Shown one piece after another: positions 12,901-23,259 of a stretch of DNA of 64,000 bases. The translations under genes and the position numbers were made by a program. How positions within the stretch are numbered: position 1 is the first letter of the stretch; each line of letters starts with the position of its first letter. The notes beneath the pieces were generated by a model. That model saw nothing but the letters and a program-made list of their open reading frames with translations. It was not told the origin of the DNA and searched no databases. Source of the stretch: Turritopsis dohrnii (Eukaryota; Cnidaria; Hydrozoa; Anthoathecata; Oceaniidae); the NCBI GenBank assembly GCA_027922465.2, contig BQMF02000027.1, positions 1,302,001-1,366,000 on the forward strand, read 5' to 3'.

Positions 12901-15389
12901 TCACGATGTCACGGTTTCTTTTCATAATACAGAGACCGCAGAACAAAATTTAGCTTTCTTACCCACCCTGCTCCACGGTCCCTGTAATAAACTAGGAGTT
13001 TTGATCAGATTTCAAGTTACTTATATTTTTGGCCAATGTTTGCATGTTAAAACCAATGTTTGTATCTAAACCTTCTTAACAGGTTAACATTTTCAGTTCA
13101 CATTTTCGGTACATATTGAGAAGAATGGACAAATAAGAAAAGAAACAAACATCTTTTTGGCCATTTAACACTCAAAATTGAAGAAAAACTAACCATCGAT
13201 ATCCTCGGCCACATGATTCTATGATCATATTCTCATTCAGTTCAGTTGCTTATAAACGAGTCGCTTATAAACGAGTCGCTTATAAACGAGTCGCTTATAA
13301 ACGAGTCGCTTATAAACGAGTTGCTTATAAACGAGTTGCTTATAAGCGAGTTGCTTATAAACGAGTTGCTTATAAACGAGTTGCTTATAAGCGAGTTGCT
13401 TATAAACGAGTAGCTTATAAACGAGTAGCTTATAAACGAGTTGCTTATAAACGAGTTGCTTATAAACGAGTTGCTTATAAACGAGTTGCTTATAAGCGAG
13501 TTGCTTATAAAAAAAATTCTGTATAATATCTTCCTTTTCCACAAAGAAGATGAACAAAGTCAATTTCTTATCGTACAAAGATATGGCTTTCACAACGGTA
13601 GATCCTCGTCAAATAACAGAACAATTTATTTATAAGCATCACAGTGGGCAAAATTGTCAAAAAGACATTGAGATGAAGAGCAATAATGTGTTTATTTCTA
13701 TAGGAGAGCACTCCTTCGCAGTGATTTTTCTCAACAGTACATAAGAGTAGAATGGACGAGATTTTCGGGCGGGCGGTAAGTCGACTACTAGTTGCAGGTC
13801 AGTGAGCGGAAGTACCTACCATTGTGGATGAAAATTCAAGACTTCCGGTTGCTTCAATACTTATTTTCCAGTCCTTCTTTCATCATGCTTTTAATTTTTT
13901 TAGCTTCACCTCGTATTCTTGACGGTGTCGAACAAGCCATATTAGTTCGAAATCTTGACGAAACCATCGTTTTAAAATGTGCCGCACATGGTACTCCAGC
14001 TCCATTGCATATCTGGTATGTCAATGGTCGGCCGATAACAGACGGCGAAGATGGTAAATATATTGGATACGACGGCAGATTAATCATCACAAATGTTAGT
14101 GACGAAACAGTCCGTCTTGAAATCGTACCTTTTCTCCCTCTATAACTAGAACTTCCTGAGGTACCTCATCCCTGTATAAATGGTGATTTTCACGCCATTA
14201 TGTCTTTTAATGACGAGAGAAGAATTGTATCGAACGAAGACCATGTGATCGTGGTTGTCGATGATGTGTCGACGATTCACTTTTTGTTTATGGTTCTTAA
14301 CACCCCCTTAAATCTTTGTAGTTGTTGTTTATCATATTCTCCATTATGTTGAATATTTTTTTTCAGTTTCAAAAGAGCGATGTCGGTGTTTACAAGTGCG
14401 AAGTGCGGAACGAACTTGGTGTCGCTGAGAAGTTTGTTAGCGTCAGAATTCATACAGGTACGAATTTCTGTGTCGAATCAGTAATGTGTAGATATCAGAA
14501 GGAGTCCGAGCGAGCGTAAGGATTTCTAAATGCTGCTTAGTCTATCCACACCTAATGACCAAAAATATTAAGATGCAGCCTTATTTTATGCCTGTTATTA
14601 CTTTTCAAGCAAACCACCATTGTAATGTCTTCAATCATACACTGTTTATATCACAGAAAAACCTTTCTTTGCTATGGAGATGTTTCATATCCCAAAAGAA
14701 TTTATTTTTTGACTATTGTTTATGCTTACACAATTTTTTCAGGGTCAATGGTATGCTTAAATTTTTGGTAATTATCAGCCTAATTATGCTTACATCCGCT
14801 TATAAAAAAAAGGTGTAGCGCGGAAAAAATGAAAAGTGTCCTCAATTCCAATCTTTGTTTACAGAGATGTGGTCTACTTGTCAGCCATCATGTCAAAATG
14901 GTTTGGTTTGCATGAGAACGTATACATGCCAGTGTGGGAGTAGTTGCAAGAATGGTAAGAACGATATTACTCCTAGTCTGGACTGAAGAATCTCTGCCCT
15001 CCATCGCTTTTTGTTTGTTTTGCTTAATTAGGGAACCATACAGGTATAACTGAAGGTTCGGGTGGTGGTTATGGAGTGTTTTCGGATGACGAAGTTGGAG
15101 ACGACGACGACGACGACGTCGGTAATGAACGACGTAAGCTTGTTTGAATACCTAGTTGTTTACTTTTAAACTTCATTTTGATAAAGTTGAAGTTAACTTC
15201 ATCGTGATTCTGCTGTTCTGTATGTAATTTTTCAATTTATTAAGATCGCCTCTCTTTCATGTAGTGATCGAACAGAAGAAACTGTTTCCCAGAAATCTTG
15301 AATCTCAGGTTCAACCCAAAACTTTCTCACATGAGTCAGCCGATAAAAGAAGGGGAAATCGGAAGAAACCAGTGGATGGTCAACTTTAA
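6572..15389 (+). CDS. Secreted leucine-rich-repeat / immunoglobulin protein, 778 aa, 23 exons
   Basis: Exons: 6572-6756, 7067-7138, 7468-7539, 7618-7689, 7869-7940, 8323-8394, 8573-8644, 8715-8786, 8883-8954, 9025-9096, 9198-9269, 9518-9589, 10384-10455, 10556-10627, 10835-10906, 11617-11688, 11935-12143, 12613-12876, 13904-14094, 14367-14457, 14865-14954, 15032-15133, 15265-15389. All joins keep frame. Domains by approximate residue: signal peptide 1-19; LRRNT with C21, C25, C27, C42; fifteen 24-residue LRRs 62-421; LRRCT 422-491 (HCNCYSKWLREWL, YCEKP); Ig1 492-579 (WIKNG, YTCIAN); Ig2 580-673 (LKCAA, YKCEV); a small Cys-rich EGF-like module 674-703; an acidic D-run 704-737; a basic tail. 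No membrane span is seen, so the product is probably secreted. The order LRR-LRRCT-Ig recalls the N-terminal half of peroxidasin, but no peroxidase follows; LRIG-type receptors are excluded by the missing TM helix. The ligand and role are unknown. One donor (exon 5, GTTGGT) is weak. Confidence 0.85.
8092..8215. mobile_element. 115-bp CCAGTGGGCAAA MITE, copy 1 (LRR-Ig intron 5)
   Basis: This is a diverged copy. The core is GTGCATTTTTATAGAAATA, then ATTTCAATGAAAATGCTCTT, ending TTTTTGACGATTTCGCC with TGCTGGG. It belongs to the family described in the findings. Confidence 0.7.
9870..10021. repeat. (TA)n plus GGATTCACATATA minisatellite in intron
   Basis: A TA dinucleotide run (about 9876-9907) passes into roughly eight imperfect copies of a 13-16-base unit built on GGATTCACATATA. 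It lies in intron 12 of the LRR-Ig gene. Confidence 0.85.
11258..11374. mobile_element. 115-bp MITE, copy 2 (LRR-Ig intron 15)
   Basis: It starts AGGCAAATTTGTGGAAACAT, has CACTGCGGAGAAGTGCAT at the left and CACCGCAGTGG on the right arm, and ends TTTGACGATTTTGCCCACTG. Confidence 0.8.
13245..13511. repeat. 15-bp minisatellite, about 18 copies, LRR-Ig intron 18
   Basis: Tandem units of GAGTTGCTTATAAAC follow each other almost without interruption. Variation is confined to one base of the G(T/C/A) step (TCG at the left, TTG in the middle, TAG in two units) and to a few A/G changes giving TATAAGC. Because 15 is a multiple of three, all frames stay open for about 100 codons on both strands, producing spurious ORFs such as repeated VAYKR. 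It sits in the intron between the two Ig-domain exons and is not coding. Confidence 0.95.
13641..13740. mobile_element. 115-bp MITE, copy 3 (LRR-Ig intron 18)
   Basis: The left arm reads CAGTGGGCAAAATTGTCAAA, followed by GATGAAGAGCA. The right arm keeps CACTCCTTCGCAGTGATTTT; the far end is decayed. Confidence 0.75.
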
Positions 15390-15984
15390 TATATTTTTGA
15401 TATAATAAGAGAAATATTATTTAATCAATTTATATTTTTATTACATCGGTTTTTATCTAATATACTTTTGATATGAAAATACAGGAATTCTTTCTCAGTT
15501 TTTGTCTCGTGATTTTCTTGTGTCCGTTAAAGTTTTTTAAAAACATCGAATCTTTCTGCTGAGATTAATATTCAGAGCTAATCACCAGAGCTAATCACCA
15601 GAGCTAATTGCAGAATATGTGTTTTGTGGTAGAAAATAATGACCCCTTAGAATATTTTCACCCCCGTGGTTTACGCTTATGACTTGTTAGGTTTTCTTTG
15701 TTATTGTTAGGGCTAGGGTTAAGTCATAAGTCTTCTCACTTTTATAGGAAATATGTACAATGAATAAAAACCTAAGAACGAAATTAGCTTTTAAATTGTA
15801 AGCTTTCTATGCCGTTCATTAGTATAAATATCTAATGGTTACAATGATATTGAAAAAAAAACTATGAAAAACTACTTCTACTACTAGTAAAACCTTTAAA
15901 TATTTTGCAAGGTTTTTAATAACAACAGGTTACAAGAATGCTTTAGATAGCTCAAGTTCTATGAAAAGTTGGTAATATCTACAA
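15390..15984. other. 3' flank of the LRR-Ig gene
   Basis: Non-coding. A possible polyadenylation signal AATAAA is near 15763. A short GGGCTAGGGTTAAG patch near 15708 resembles telomere repeat. No other feature is seen. Confidence 0.45.
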
Positions 15985-16012
15985 GGGGGGGGGGGGGGGG
16001 GGGGGGGGGGGG
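15985..16012 (+). repeat. Uninterrupted run of 28 G
   Basis: A homopolymer of 28 G (C on the minus strand) lies just beyond the 3' side of the minus-strand LINE fragment. It can form G-quadruplex, and its true length may be uncertain because such runs are hard to sequence. Confidence 0.9.
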
Positions 16013-16131
16013 TAACCAAATGTTCTTATTGCACTTGGACTAGCTGTTTTTTTAAATGAAGACTTAGAGATTGAAAAGAGAAATTTATTGTTTTGTAGCA
16101 ATCAAACTGACGCCAAATAAGAGTGGCATTA

Positions 16132-17327
16132 AACATAACAGTCAGTTTGATCAAAATGAGTAACAGCCACACTATTTTTGCTGTCTCGTCTGGCTGGAAA
16201 GTTGACATCATGAAGACGAGGATGACGTGTGAACAAATCGGAAAATGATCTGTTTAATGTTTTGTTTAAAAATTTATGCATAAGTTTACATGCTTCAAGA
16301 TTAATAGACTTTGAATAGACAGTGGTTTAAATTTTTCCTGTGTAGGATCATCATTTGTTTTGTTATCGATGAATTTACAACATTTAAGAATTAACTTGTT
16401 TAATTGGTGTAGCCCTGATGTTTCAGCACCACCCCAAGATGTTATGCAATATGTTAAGTGAGATTGAATAAGTGAGTAATATAACGACATAAGATTTTTC
16501 TTTGTAACAAACCTACCTATTTTGTGAATCATACCTACTGCACGCTTGATCTTAGTACTTACCACATTGACCTGATGTTTCCAATTCAGCTTATCATCGA
16601 TGAGAACCCCAAGGTACTTGCAAGTATTTGTGTTCTGGAGTTTTTCACCTGAAATACTTAAATCGAAGTTTTTGATTTTGTCATGTTTGCCATAAAATAG
16701 AATGAAGTTAGATTTGGAAACATTGAGTGTAAGTTTATTGCTTGTAAGCCAATCAGAGATCTCGTCTAACTCTTGATTAAGAATAGTTTCGAGATGATTT
16801 GGGTCTTTATCGCTAAGGAACAAACAAGTGTCATCAGCAAAGAGGATGTTGGATAGAGAAAAGTTTAGTGATAGATCGTTAATATAAATTAGGAATAAGA
16901 GTGGGCCAAGGACTGACCCTTGAGGTATCCCATGTGACATAAGAAGTGGATCAGACTTGACTTCACTTATTACTACTGTTTGCAAGCAATTCTCAAGGTA
17001 GCTTTGAAACCATTTGAGAATAGGACCTGTTACCCCAAGATTGCTAAGTTTTTCAGTGAGGAGGGTGTGATTCACAGTATCGAAGGCTTTTGCAAGGTCG
17101 AGGAAGATGGCACAGCCATATTCTTTGTTTTTAAGGGATCTTTTGATAAGTGTGCTAAGATGGAGTACAGCAGATGATGTCGACTTACCTTTTTGAAAGC
17201 CATACTGATTGTCATCCAAGTAGTCGATCTTATCAAGGAGTTTGATTAGTCTGCTGTGCATTGCTTTTTCAAAAATTTTGTCGAATATTGGCAGTATTCG
17301 AGCGAGAGGTCGAAAACATCTCTCCAA
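16132..17327 (-). pseudogene. 5'-truncated LINE reverse transcriptase
   Basis: A 353-codon minus-strand frame (17327 down to 16266) encodes most of an RVT_1 domain. It has ILPIFDKIFEKAM (fingers), FLDLAKAFDTVNH (first catalytic Asp), GIPQGSVLGPLLF, then LFADDTCLF with the catalytic DD pair, and CKYLGVLIDDKLNW. This is typical of the CR1/Jockey group of non-LTR retrotransposons. The N-terminal endonuclease and the start of the RT are missing, consistent with incomplete target-primed reverse transcription. Near 16285 the frame breaks; the C-terminal part continues in another frame to a stop near 16132. It is therefore an inactive copy. It lies between the LRR-Ig and bZIP genes. Confidence 0.9.
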
Positions 17328-17657
17328 AACTACAGTTAAAGAAAATTATGAACTATTTCCAATGTCAGAAACTGAAAATGATCGAAGCTTCTCGTGACCA
17401 CATTTGCCCAAGGTAAAGAAAGAGTCATGAGATCAGTCTACAAAAAAGAAAACAAATGCTGAACAGAAAGATCAATCAATTTTCAAGATGAATCCTCCAA
17501 AACGAAAAGGTGCCTTTTCTTTGGGATATGGAGCAAGTTTTATATCATAAACGTTGTACTCGGAGAGCTGGTTTTTGACCTCAGCAGGGAGGTACTATGG
17601 TTTCTGCCTCAGAGAGCCACTTAAAAAGATCAAAGGTCGGGTCAAACCCGGCCATTA

Positions 17658-18038
17658 GGGAACTTACGAAAGTACGACGGCAACGTATACGATGACGTAC
17701 AAGATATTCATCTTCAATGAATCACAAAAAAGCAGAAACTATACACTTGAGTTAAAAAGTTTATTTATAATGAGTTTGTTTTTTGAACTTTGAGAGACAG
17801 AATCATAAAGGAACCGAGGAAAATTCACGTCTTCGTTTTCGGTACGACTTCAAAATATTACTTTTCACGTTGTGTGTAGAACGTGCAAATCTAATAATGA
17901 TATTAGTAAAATTAAAAATATTTCCCAATAGTATAGTGTGAAATGACTTCCATTCTAAAGCAAATCTATGGAGTAAAGTGAATCTTTTGTTTGCCTCACG
18001 TCGTCGTCCACGTTGCCGTCGTAGTTTCGTAAGGTCCC
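17658..18038. mobile_element. MITE of 381 bp with ~45-bp terminal inverted repeats
   Basis: The left end GGGAACTTACGAAAGTACGA and the right end read on the other strand (GGGACCTTACGAAACTACGA) are closely matched inverted repeats that continue through CGGCAACG. TA flanks both sides (17656-17657 and 18039-18040). A 103-codon ORF on the minus strand here (17803-18114) is a by-product of the repeat. Confidence 0.75.
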
Positions 18039-18645
18039 TATTACTTAGACCACACAACGTTGAATCCATCAACACGAGATGGCAAAATTCGATTAGATCA
18101 GCTCCCTCATCCAAGGCTAGGGTGTTTCAGGACTGTCCTTTTAAAAAGATTATAAAATGTATATAGTTTAGAGATTAGTAGATTTTATGCAATAATATTG
18201 CTTAATTTGTCATTTCCTCCTTCCCAATTAATCTATGTGACGTCATACAACTAATGAAATGGATATATTAAGGAGATAATTGTGGAAAACCGCCTACACG
18301 ACTGTAATTAAATTTCCCGCCTAATTGAGACTCTACTTTAGTGGAAAAAGTCATAATCATAGAAGTCCTCAACAGAAGATAAGAGGAAGGGGAGAGAAAA
18401 TAATAACTTTTACATTTTACTGAATTTTTTAAATTAAAACAAATGATCAGGAAGACAAACACTTAAATACTTATCGCTAAATTACAAAATTATAGGTCAA
18501 AACTGAAGGATGACAAATCAAATGAGCTCCAACAGTTGACAATTTTGAATCCTAAACTTGAAAAACATGCAAATTTTCCAAATTATTATTATTATATGAA
18601 ATGTACAATAAAACAAGACAATACAAAAACATAAACTGCAACATT
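18039..18645. other. 3' flank of the bZIP gene
   Basis: Non-coding A+T-rich sequence. The bZIP 3' UTR should lie in its right part. No polyadenylation signal could be assigned with confidence. Confidence 0.4.
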
Positions 18646-20136
18646 TTAGATACTTTTTACACTGCTAAGCTTTGCAATCAGCATCTCTCGAAGAACATCT
18701 GCTTCTTTCTGCATTAGCTCAATTTTTATTTTCAGTTTTGCATTACTAGATTCCAATTCAGCTTTTTTCTCGAATAACTCATGATGACGTATTTTTCTTC
18801 GTGCACGTGTTACTTTGGAAGCTTCATTGTTTTTTAGTCGCCTTATGATCTTTTTCTCTTCTTCATCAAAGTTTTCGAAACTACTGCTGCTGGCAACAGA
18901 TGCAGGTGGTGTGATTTCGTTATCACTTTCTTGCAGTCTGGCCTGTTTCGCATCACTAGTATGCATACTGTTATCACTCAGCTTCCTTTTTAAAGGAGCT
19001 ATCCTTTCTTGTTGATCATTATCAATGTGAGGAACACAAAACCTTTCAGATAACAACGCCAATATGTCAATTTTGTTTTGATCAAATGTCACACTGTCAC
19101 TGTCAGATGAAATTGAATCGCCCTCTGAACAACATGAATTAGGGTCCAAGACATCACTTGGGTCAAAGAAATCTGATTCATCAATAGAGTCCAGGAGCTG
19201 CTTGTATTCTTCTTGAGCAAACTCACTTATTTCGATTGGTGATCCTTGATCACCATATTCAATGACCTCATTTAGTTCTGTGATGTTATCACTTGAATTG
19301 GGATTTGTATGTACAAATGCATCGCTTTCAAGATTTTCAATAAAGGAGTCAATATTTAAGAAATCTTCCATAGGAAGATCTGTGAGATCAGTGACCTCGA
19401 TATCAGTTTCATTTTCGTATTCTCGTAACTGAGGAAATAACTGGAAATCCTCAGCATTTGATAAATATGCATCATTGGGGCAGTATTCCTCTGCATCAGT
19501 AAACACATTTTGCTCTATAATGTAAAACAAATTAACAGAATTCGTGATAAAAGAAATGGGTATTTCATGGCAAGGCTGTTCCTAAATTTTGCAATGTCAA
19601 ATTATGTTAACAGTTATAGAACCTACCGTTTTCTGAAGCATTTTCATAATCAAACAAGCTGTACACATCTTTCAAATTGGAATCCATCGTTGTGGAATCC
19701 TCTAGGTTCAAATTGATATTGGAACACAGTTTCTCTTTCTCTACCAATTCTTTTACAAATGTCGATATTGTCTCCTTGTTTAAAGTTGCAATAGTCGAAT
19801 TCTTCACATATATTAATAGCTTCTGCTTCTTCTGGAACTTCTTCTGTTTCAAAATGTCCAGGGCCTTGAATGCATCTGAAGTCTTTTGAGTATGGGGAGT
19901 TACGCAATTGGTATAAGTATCGACTGGTGAATTCGGTGTTTTCAGGCCTGGTAAAAACACAATCTCGTTCTTCTTGTTGCTTCTGGTCACCTTTGGGTTG
20001 TTGTTGGGACTGCGAACCGTACCGGATAAGCAACTGGAAAGCAGCAAGGCATTGGGAGAAAACTGTAGCTTCTTTGTGGTCCATTTTGATTCTTTATTAT
20101 TATTGGTGTTCAACCAACTATCCGTAATGTACTTTA
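18646..20136 (-). CDS. bZIP transcription factor, C/EBP-ATF-like (5' end unresolved)
   Basis: There are two joined exons. The 3' exon 18646-19514 carries the DNA-binding domain; the upstream exon 19627-20136 joins in frame (donor GTAGGT, acceptor TTATAG). The C terminus has a basic region (RRLKNNEASKVTRARRK) followed by a leucine zipper (ELESSNAKLKIKIELMQKEA, then LREML) that ends about ten residues before the stop. The preceding ~200 residues are acidic and Ser-rich, as in activation domains (DSISSDSDSV). The zipper spacing recalls C/EBP-gamma and the basic region NNEA recalls NFIL3/PAR factors; the exact subfamily is unclear. The upstream exon is open for 169 codons but has no in-frame ATG before 19687, so either a first exon above 20.2 kb supplies the start or translation begins at 19687 (309 aa). 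An out-of-frame 144-codon ORF overlaps it. Nuclear, dimeric DNA binding is expected from the family. Confidence 0.75.
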
Positions 20137-20668
20137 CTGATAAAAACAAAAAACCAGGCTTATGATGCCTGGTGAACTCAGGAGTTCTTCTTTAAAAGCA
20201 GCAAGGTAGGTTCTTCTCTTTTTTCCCCTCTCCTGGATTATGAGTGGATGCCTCGACAATATATTATTCAGGGTTTTAATCTGAAACTCAATCGCTGAGA
20301 AATTACAACACGATCCTTGACGAATACTCAACTGATCAAGAGTGAAGCTTGTATTACACCACCAACTTGAAAACGATCCACCAAATACAGCTTTCAAAGC
20401 AAAATCATAAATCGTAGAATAAAATTTGTCATTATGTACTGAAAAATGGTGTAAGATTTTCTATTTTCAGAGAAATACGTAACGAGTGGCCAATCAGATT
20501 TAACTTTTGGTGGTGCAACATTTCAACACATAGAAATCATTACATCATAAGTAGCCAATCAAAATCTATTTAACACAGAAAAGGATATTTATTATGTTTT
20601 CATGATGACAGATGTTGTTATGGATAACTGTTGGATATGAGGGGAAAGGCATTGCCCTGACACCAGTA
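20137..20668 (-). promoter_or_regulatory. Putative bZIP-gene promoter with two CCAAT boxes
   Basis: Plus-strand CCAAT at 20490-20494 and 20555-20559 (ATTGG in the gene's direction) are each paired with a bZIP-type site: TACGTAA at 20476-20482 and TTACATCA (TGATGTAA in the gene's direction) at 20540-20547. The spacing is similar in both pairs. CCAAT boxes mark many animal promoters, and the other motifs resemble ATF/C-EBP half-sites, suggesting autoregulation. This is inference from motifs only. Confidence 0.35.
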
Positions 20669-21743
20669 CACATCCGTTAATTTGAATGCCGCTTAATTCG
20701 AACATTCTTTATTTCGAACAAATTCTTCAGTTCCTTTGGTCTAACTTAAGTGTATTTAAATGGAGGCGCGAATTTAAGTGCTGCACAAATATTTATAGAA
20801 GTGTCAAGGAAATAAAAAGAACTTTTTCGTTCGGCTTTCTCGAACCACAAGTATTATAACATGGTTCCATGCATATTATAACAATGCCAAAAATTTTAAT
20901 TACATCAAAATCATATTTCATTTCCAAGATGTTTTTTTATGTTCTTTTGCGTTCCAGGGGCGGATCTAGGATTTTTTAAGGGTTAGGCAAATTTTTTTTG
21001 TTAAACACACATAAGGGCGCAATCGATGAAATTTACGCCAATTTACGCCCAATCTAATACATACTTTTCGAAGTGTAAAAATTATTAACTCGAATTGATT
21101 CGTCCTAACGTAAAGGGGTGTTATAATGCAAACCTGTATTGTTGCACTAATGGAATAAGGGAAATAAACAAAAGAAAACTAATTGAGTATGAATGGAATG
21201 TATTGAACTACGTTATGTAGGCCAAAATAATATTTTCTGCCAGATTGGAGGCTAAGTAAATAACCAATAAATTACTTCATCTGTTATCTTCTTCATTTTC
21301 TTGATTGCTTGTACATGAACAGGAAGCATCCACCAAACGAAAACATACTTGTAATGAATCAAATAAATAAATTTTCAATTACCTATACCATGATAGTTGG
21401 AACACTCAGATAAATACATGATATTTTATCTATGTACTGGTCAAGATGGTCAGATAGAAAGAAAAGAAAAGAAATTATGTTAAGAAATAGAGTAAAATGA
21501 CCAAAATCAAAGTTAGAGACAAGCTCCTTGATCATTATCCAGAAGCAAAATAAAAACAGATTTCCGCACTATACGTTCATCAAATCAAATAGTATACCCT
21601 ACCCTAAAAATGATCCATGGTTAAATAATTAATGTCAACCACATTATAGTAAAAGATGGTGTTTACAGAAATCCCTGAGACAAGTCCAAGAACCTATATA
21701 TATAAAACTACACAACAACAGACAAATTATGTACTGCTTCCTC

Positions 21744-23259
21744 CAGGGTTCGAAATAACGACTCGTGATTCGTGAATTACGAACGGATTTTAGATTTTCA
21801 CGAATCAGTTTTTAGTACATGAAAGGAAAATCACGAATCAATCTATATTTTAAAAGTTTAAAAAAAAAAATTTTGTCCATCTCAGTATTAGTACTTGCAT
21901 GTACTAATGTTAAATACTGATGAAGAAATGAACTTCAACATGTTTCTTTCATTTCTACTTAGTACAGAAAACTACTTCAACCTTGGTACTAGCTTCTTAT
22001 CAAATAATTTTGCGTCGCGTAAAACCTATTTACTCACTATATTAATGATCAGAAGCTTGTGATTTTTACTTGAAGCACGAGAGCAAGCCTTGATATAGCG
22101 GTCAAACATCGAACATTGTGCAACCCAGACACGAAATTGTTGAAATCAGTTTGCCCTGACTTTTTGTCTGGTATGTTTTCATAAGATAATTTACTTCACA
22201 AATACTGCCGTTAAGCGAAAGCGCCTACGAAGACTCACTTGAACGATCTCCTGATTAATTTCGAATGAAAATGAAATTAACAATTATATAATAGTTGTAC
22301 GTGACCAACGAAAATTTTAAAAACTTTTTTTAATTCATTCTCCTGCACGTGCCACATAGCAGGTGTGTTGATTATTAAAATATTTACTTCTTTGCTTATA
22401 AAGGCTGTTTTTCACTGTGCGATATTCAAATACTCTTCGTAAATAACATAAATCCTGGAAATATAAGTTAGCTTCCAAAGACATTCATTTGCAGCGTTTC
22501 GATATGCGATAAGTGAAAAACTTTGAAAAAGTACGAAACTTATGCGTACATGTTCAATGTGTCTATAGTACATTAGTAAGAAACTTTTGATGTTATATTT
22601 TAATAGAAAGTTTGATGTTTGATGAATTTTTTTCTTTAGTTTTTTCTTTTCTTTAGTTTTTTCTTTAGTTACTTAAAGTGTTTTACATACTTTTACGTAA
22701 AATTAAAACCTTTTCCTCTGAACATCATTATTACGCAGCCGGGCTTAACAGGTAGTCATTAATTATTAATAACGCTATATCTGTCGTTTGAAAAAGAAGG
22801 AGAAAGCATTCACATAATGTGCAAACGATACGATTTTTTAATTCATTATCATGCATGTGCATATTACAGGTGCATTGATTTTATAATGTAAATTTGTTTT
22901 TTTCGTTTTGATTCTTGTACGGTCGTATTAATTATCGAAGAGACAATATTGTGCATCGCAACTTTAGATATTTATTAATTTTTATTTATTAATTTAAGGC
23001 AAAAAATACTTCGCAGAAGGGTAAAATGCTATGGCAAAACCAAAAAAAAATTCGTCTGCAGCACTCTTACGGCTCGCTTCGCTCGCATATTTTTGCGAAT
23101 TCGAACAATGGATTTGTTCCATTTTTTTCGTTTTTCAGTCTCTCTGCCTGGTCTTGTTCATTTCTCACTTGTCTCCTTTATCACTAACTCATCCCTAGTT
23201 TTTACTAAAAGACCCTAAAATTTTCACGAATCACTTTCGAAAAGTTAATTCGAACCCTG
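21744..23259. mobile_element. hAT-like element, 1516 bp, innermost of the nest
   Basis: The ends are CAGGGTTCGAAATAAC and, from the right, CAGGGTTCGAATTAAC, with GATTCGTGAA blocks just inside each. The target duplication TCCTC is at 21739-21743 and 23260-23264. It is non-coding. Confidence 0.8.

Noticed and set aside
13221..13635. Long ORFs of about 100 codons on both strands (VAYKR, NSLIS or VYKQL repeats)
   Set aside because: They are products of the 15-bp minisatellite inside an intron, not a repeat protein.
19650..20084. 144-codon ORF as an independent Gln/Glu-rich protein
   Set aside because: It overlaps the bZIP upstream exon, whose frame joins the bZIP exon with correct phase. It is kept only as a possible regulatory overlapping ORF.
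20155..20180. CCAGGC/GCCTGG hairpin as an IRE1-type (XBP1-like) splice site near the bZIP exon
   Set aside because: The loop lacks the conserved CNGCNG cleavage pattern, and the encoded bZIP is not XBP1-like.
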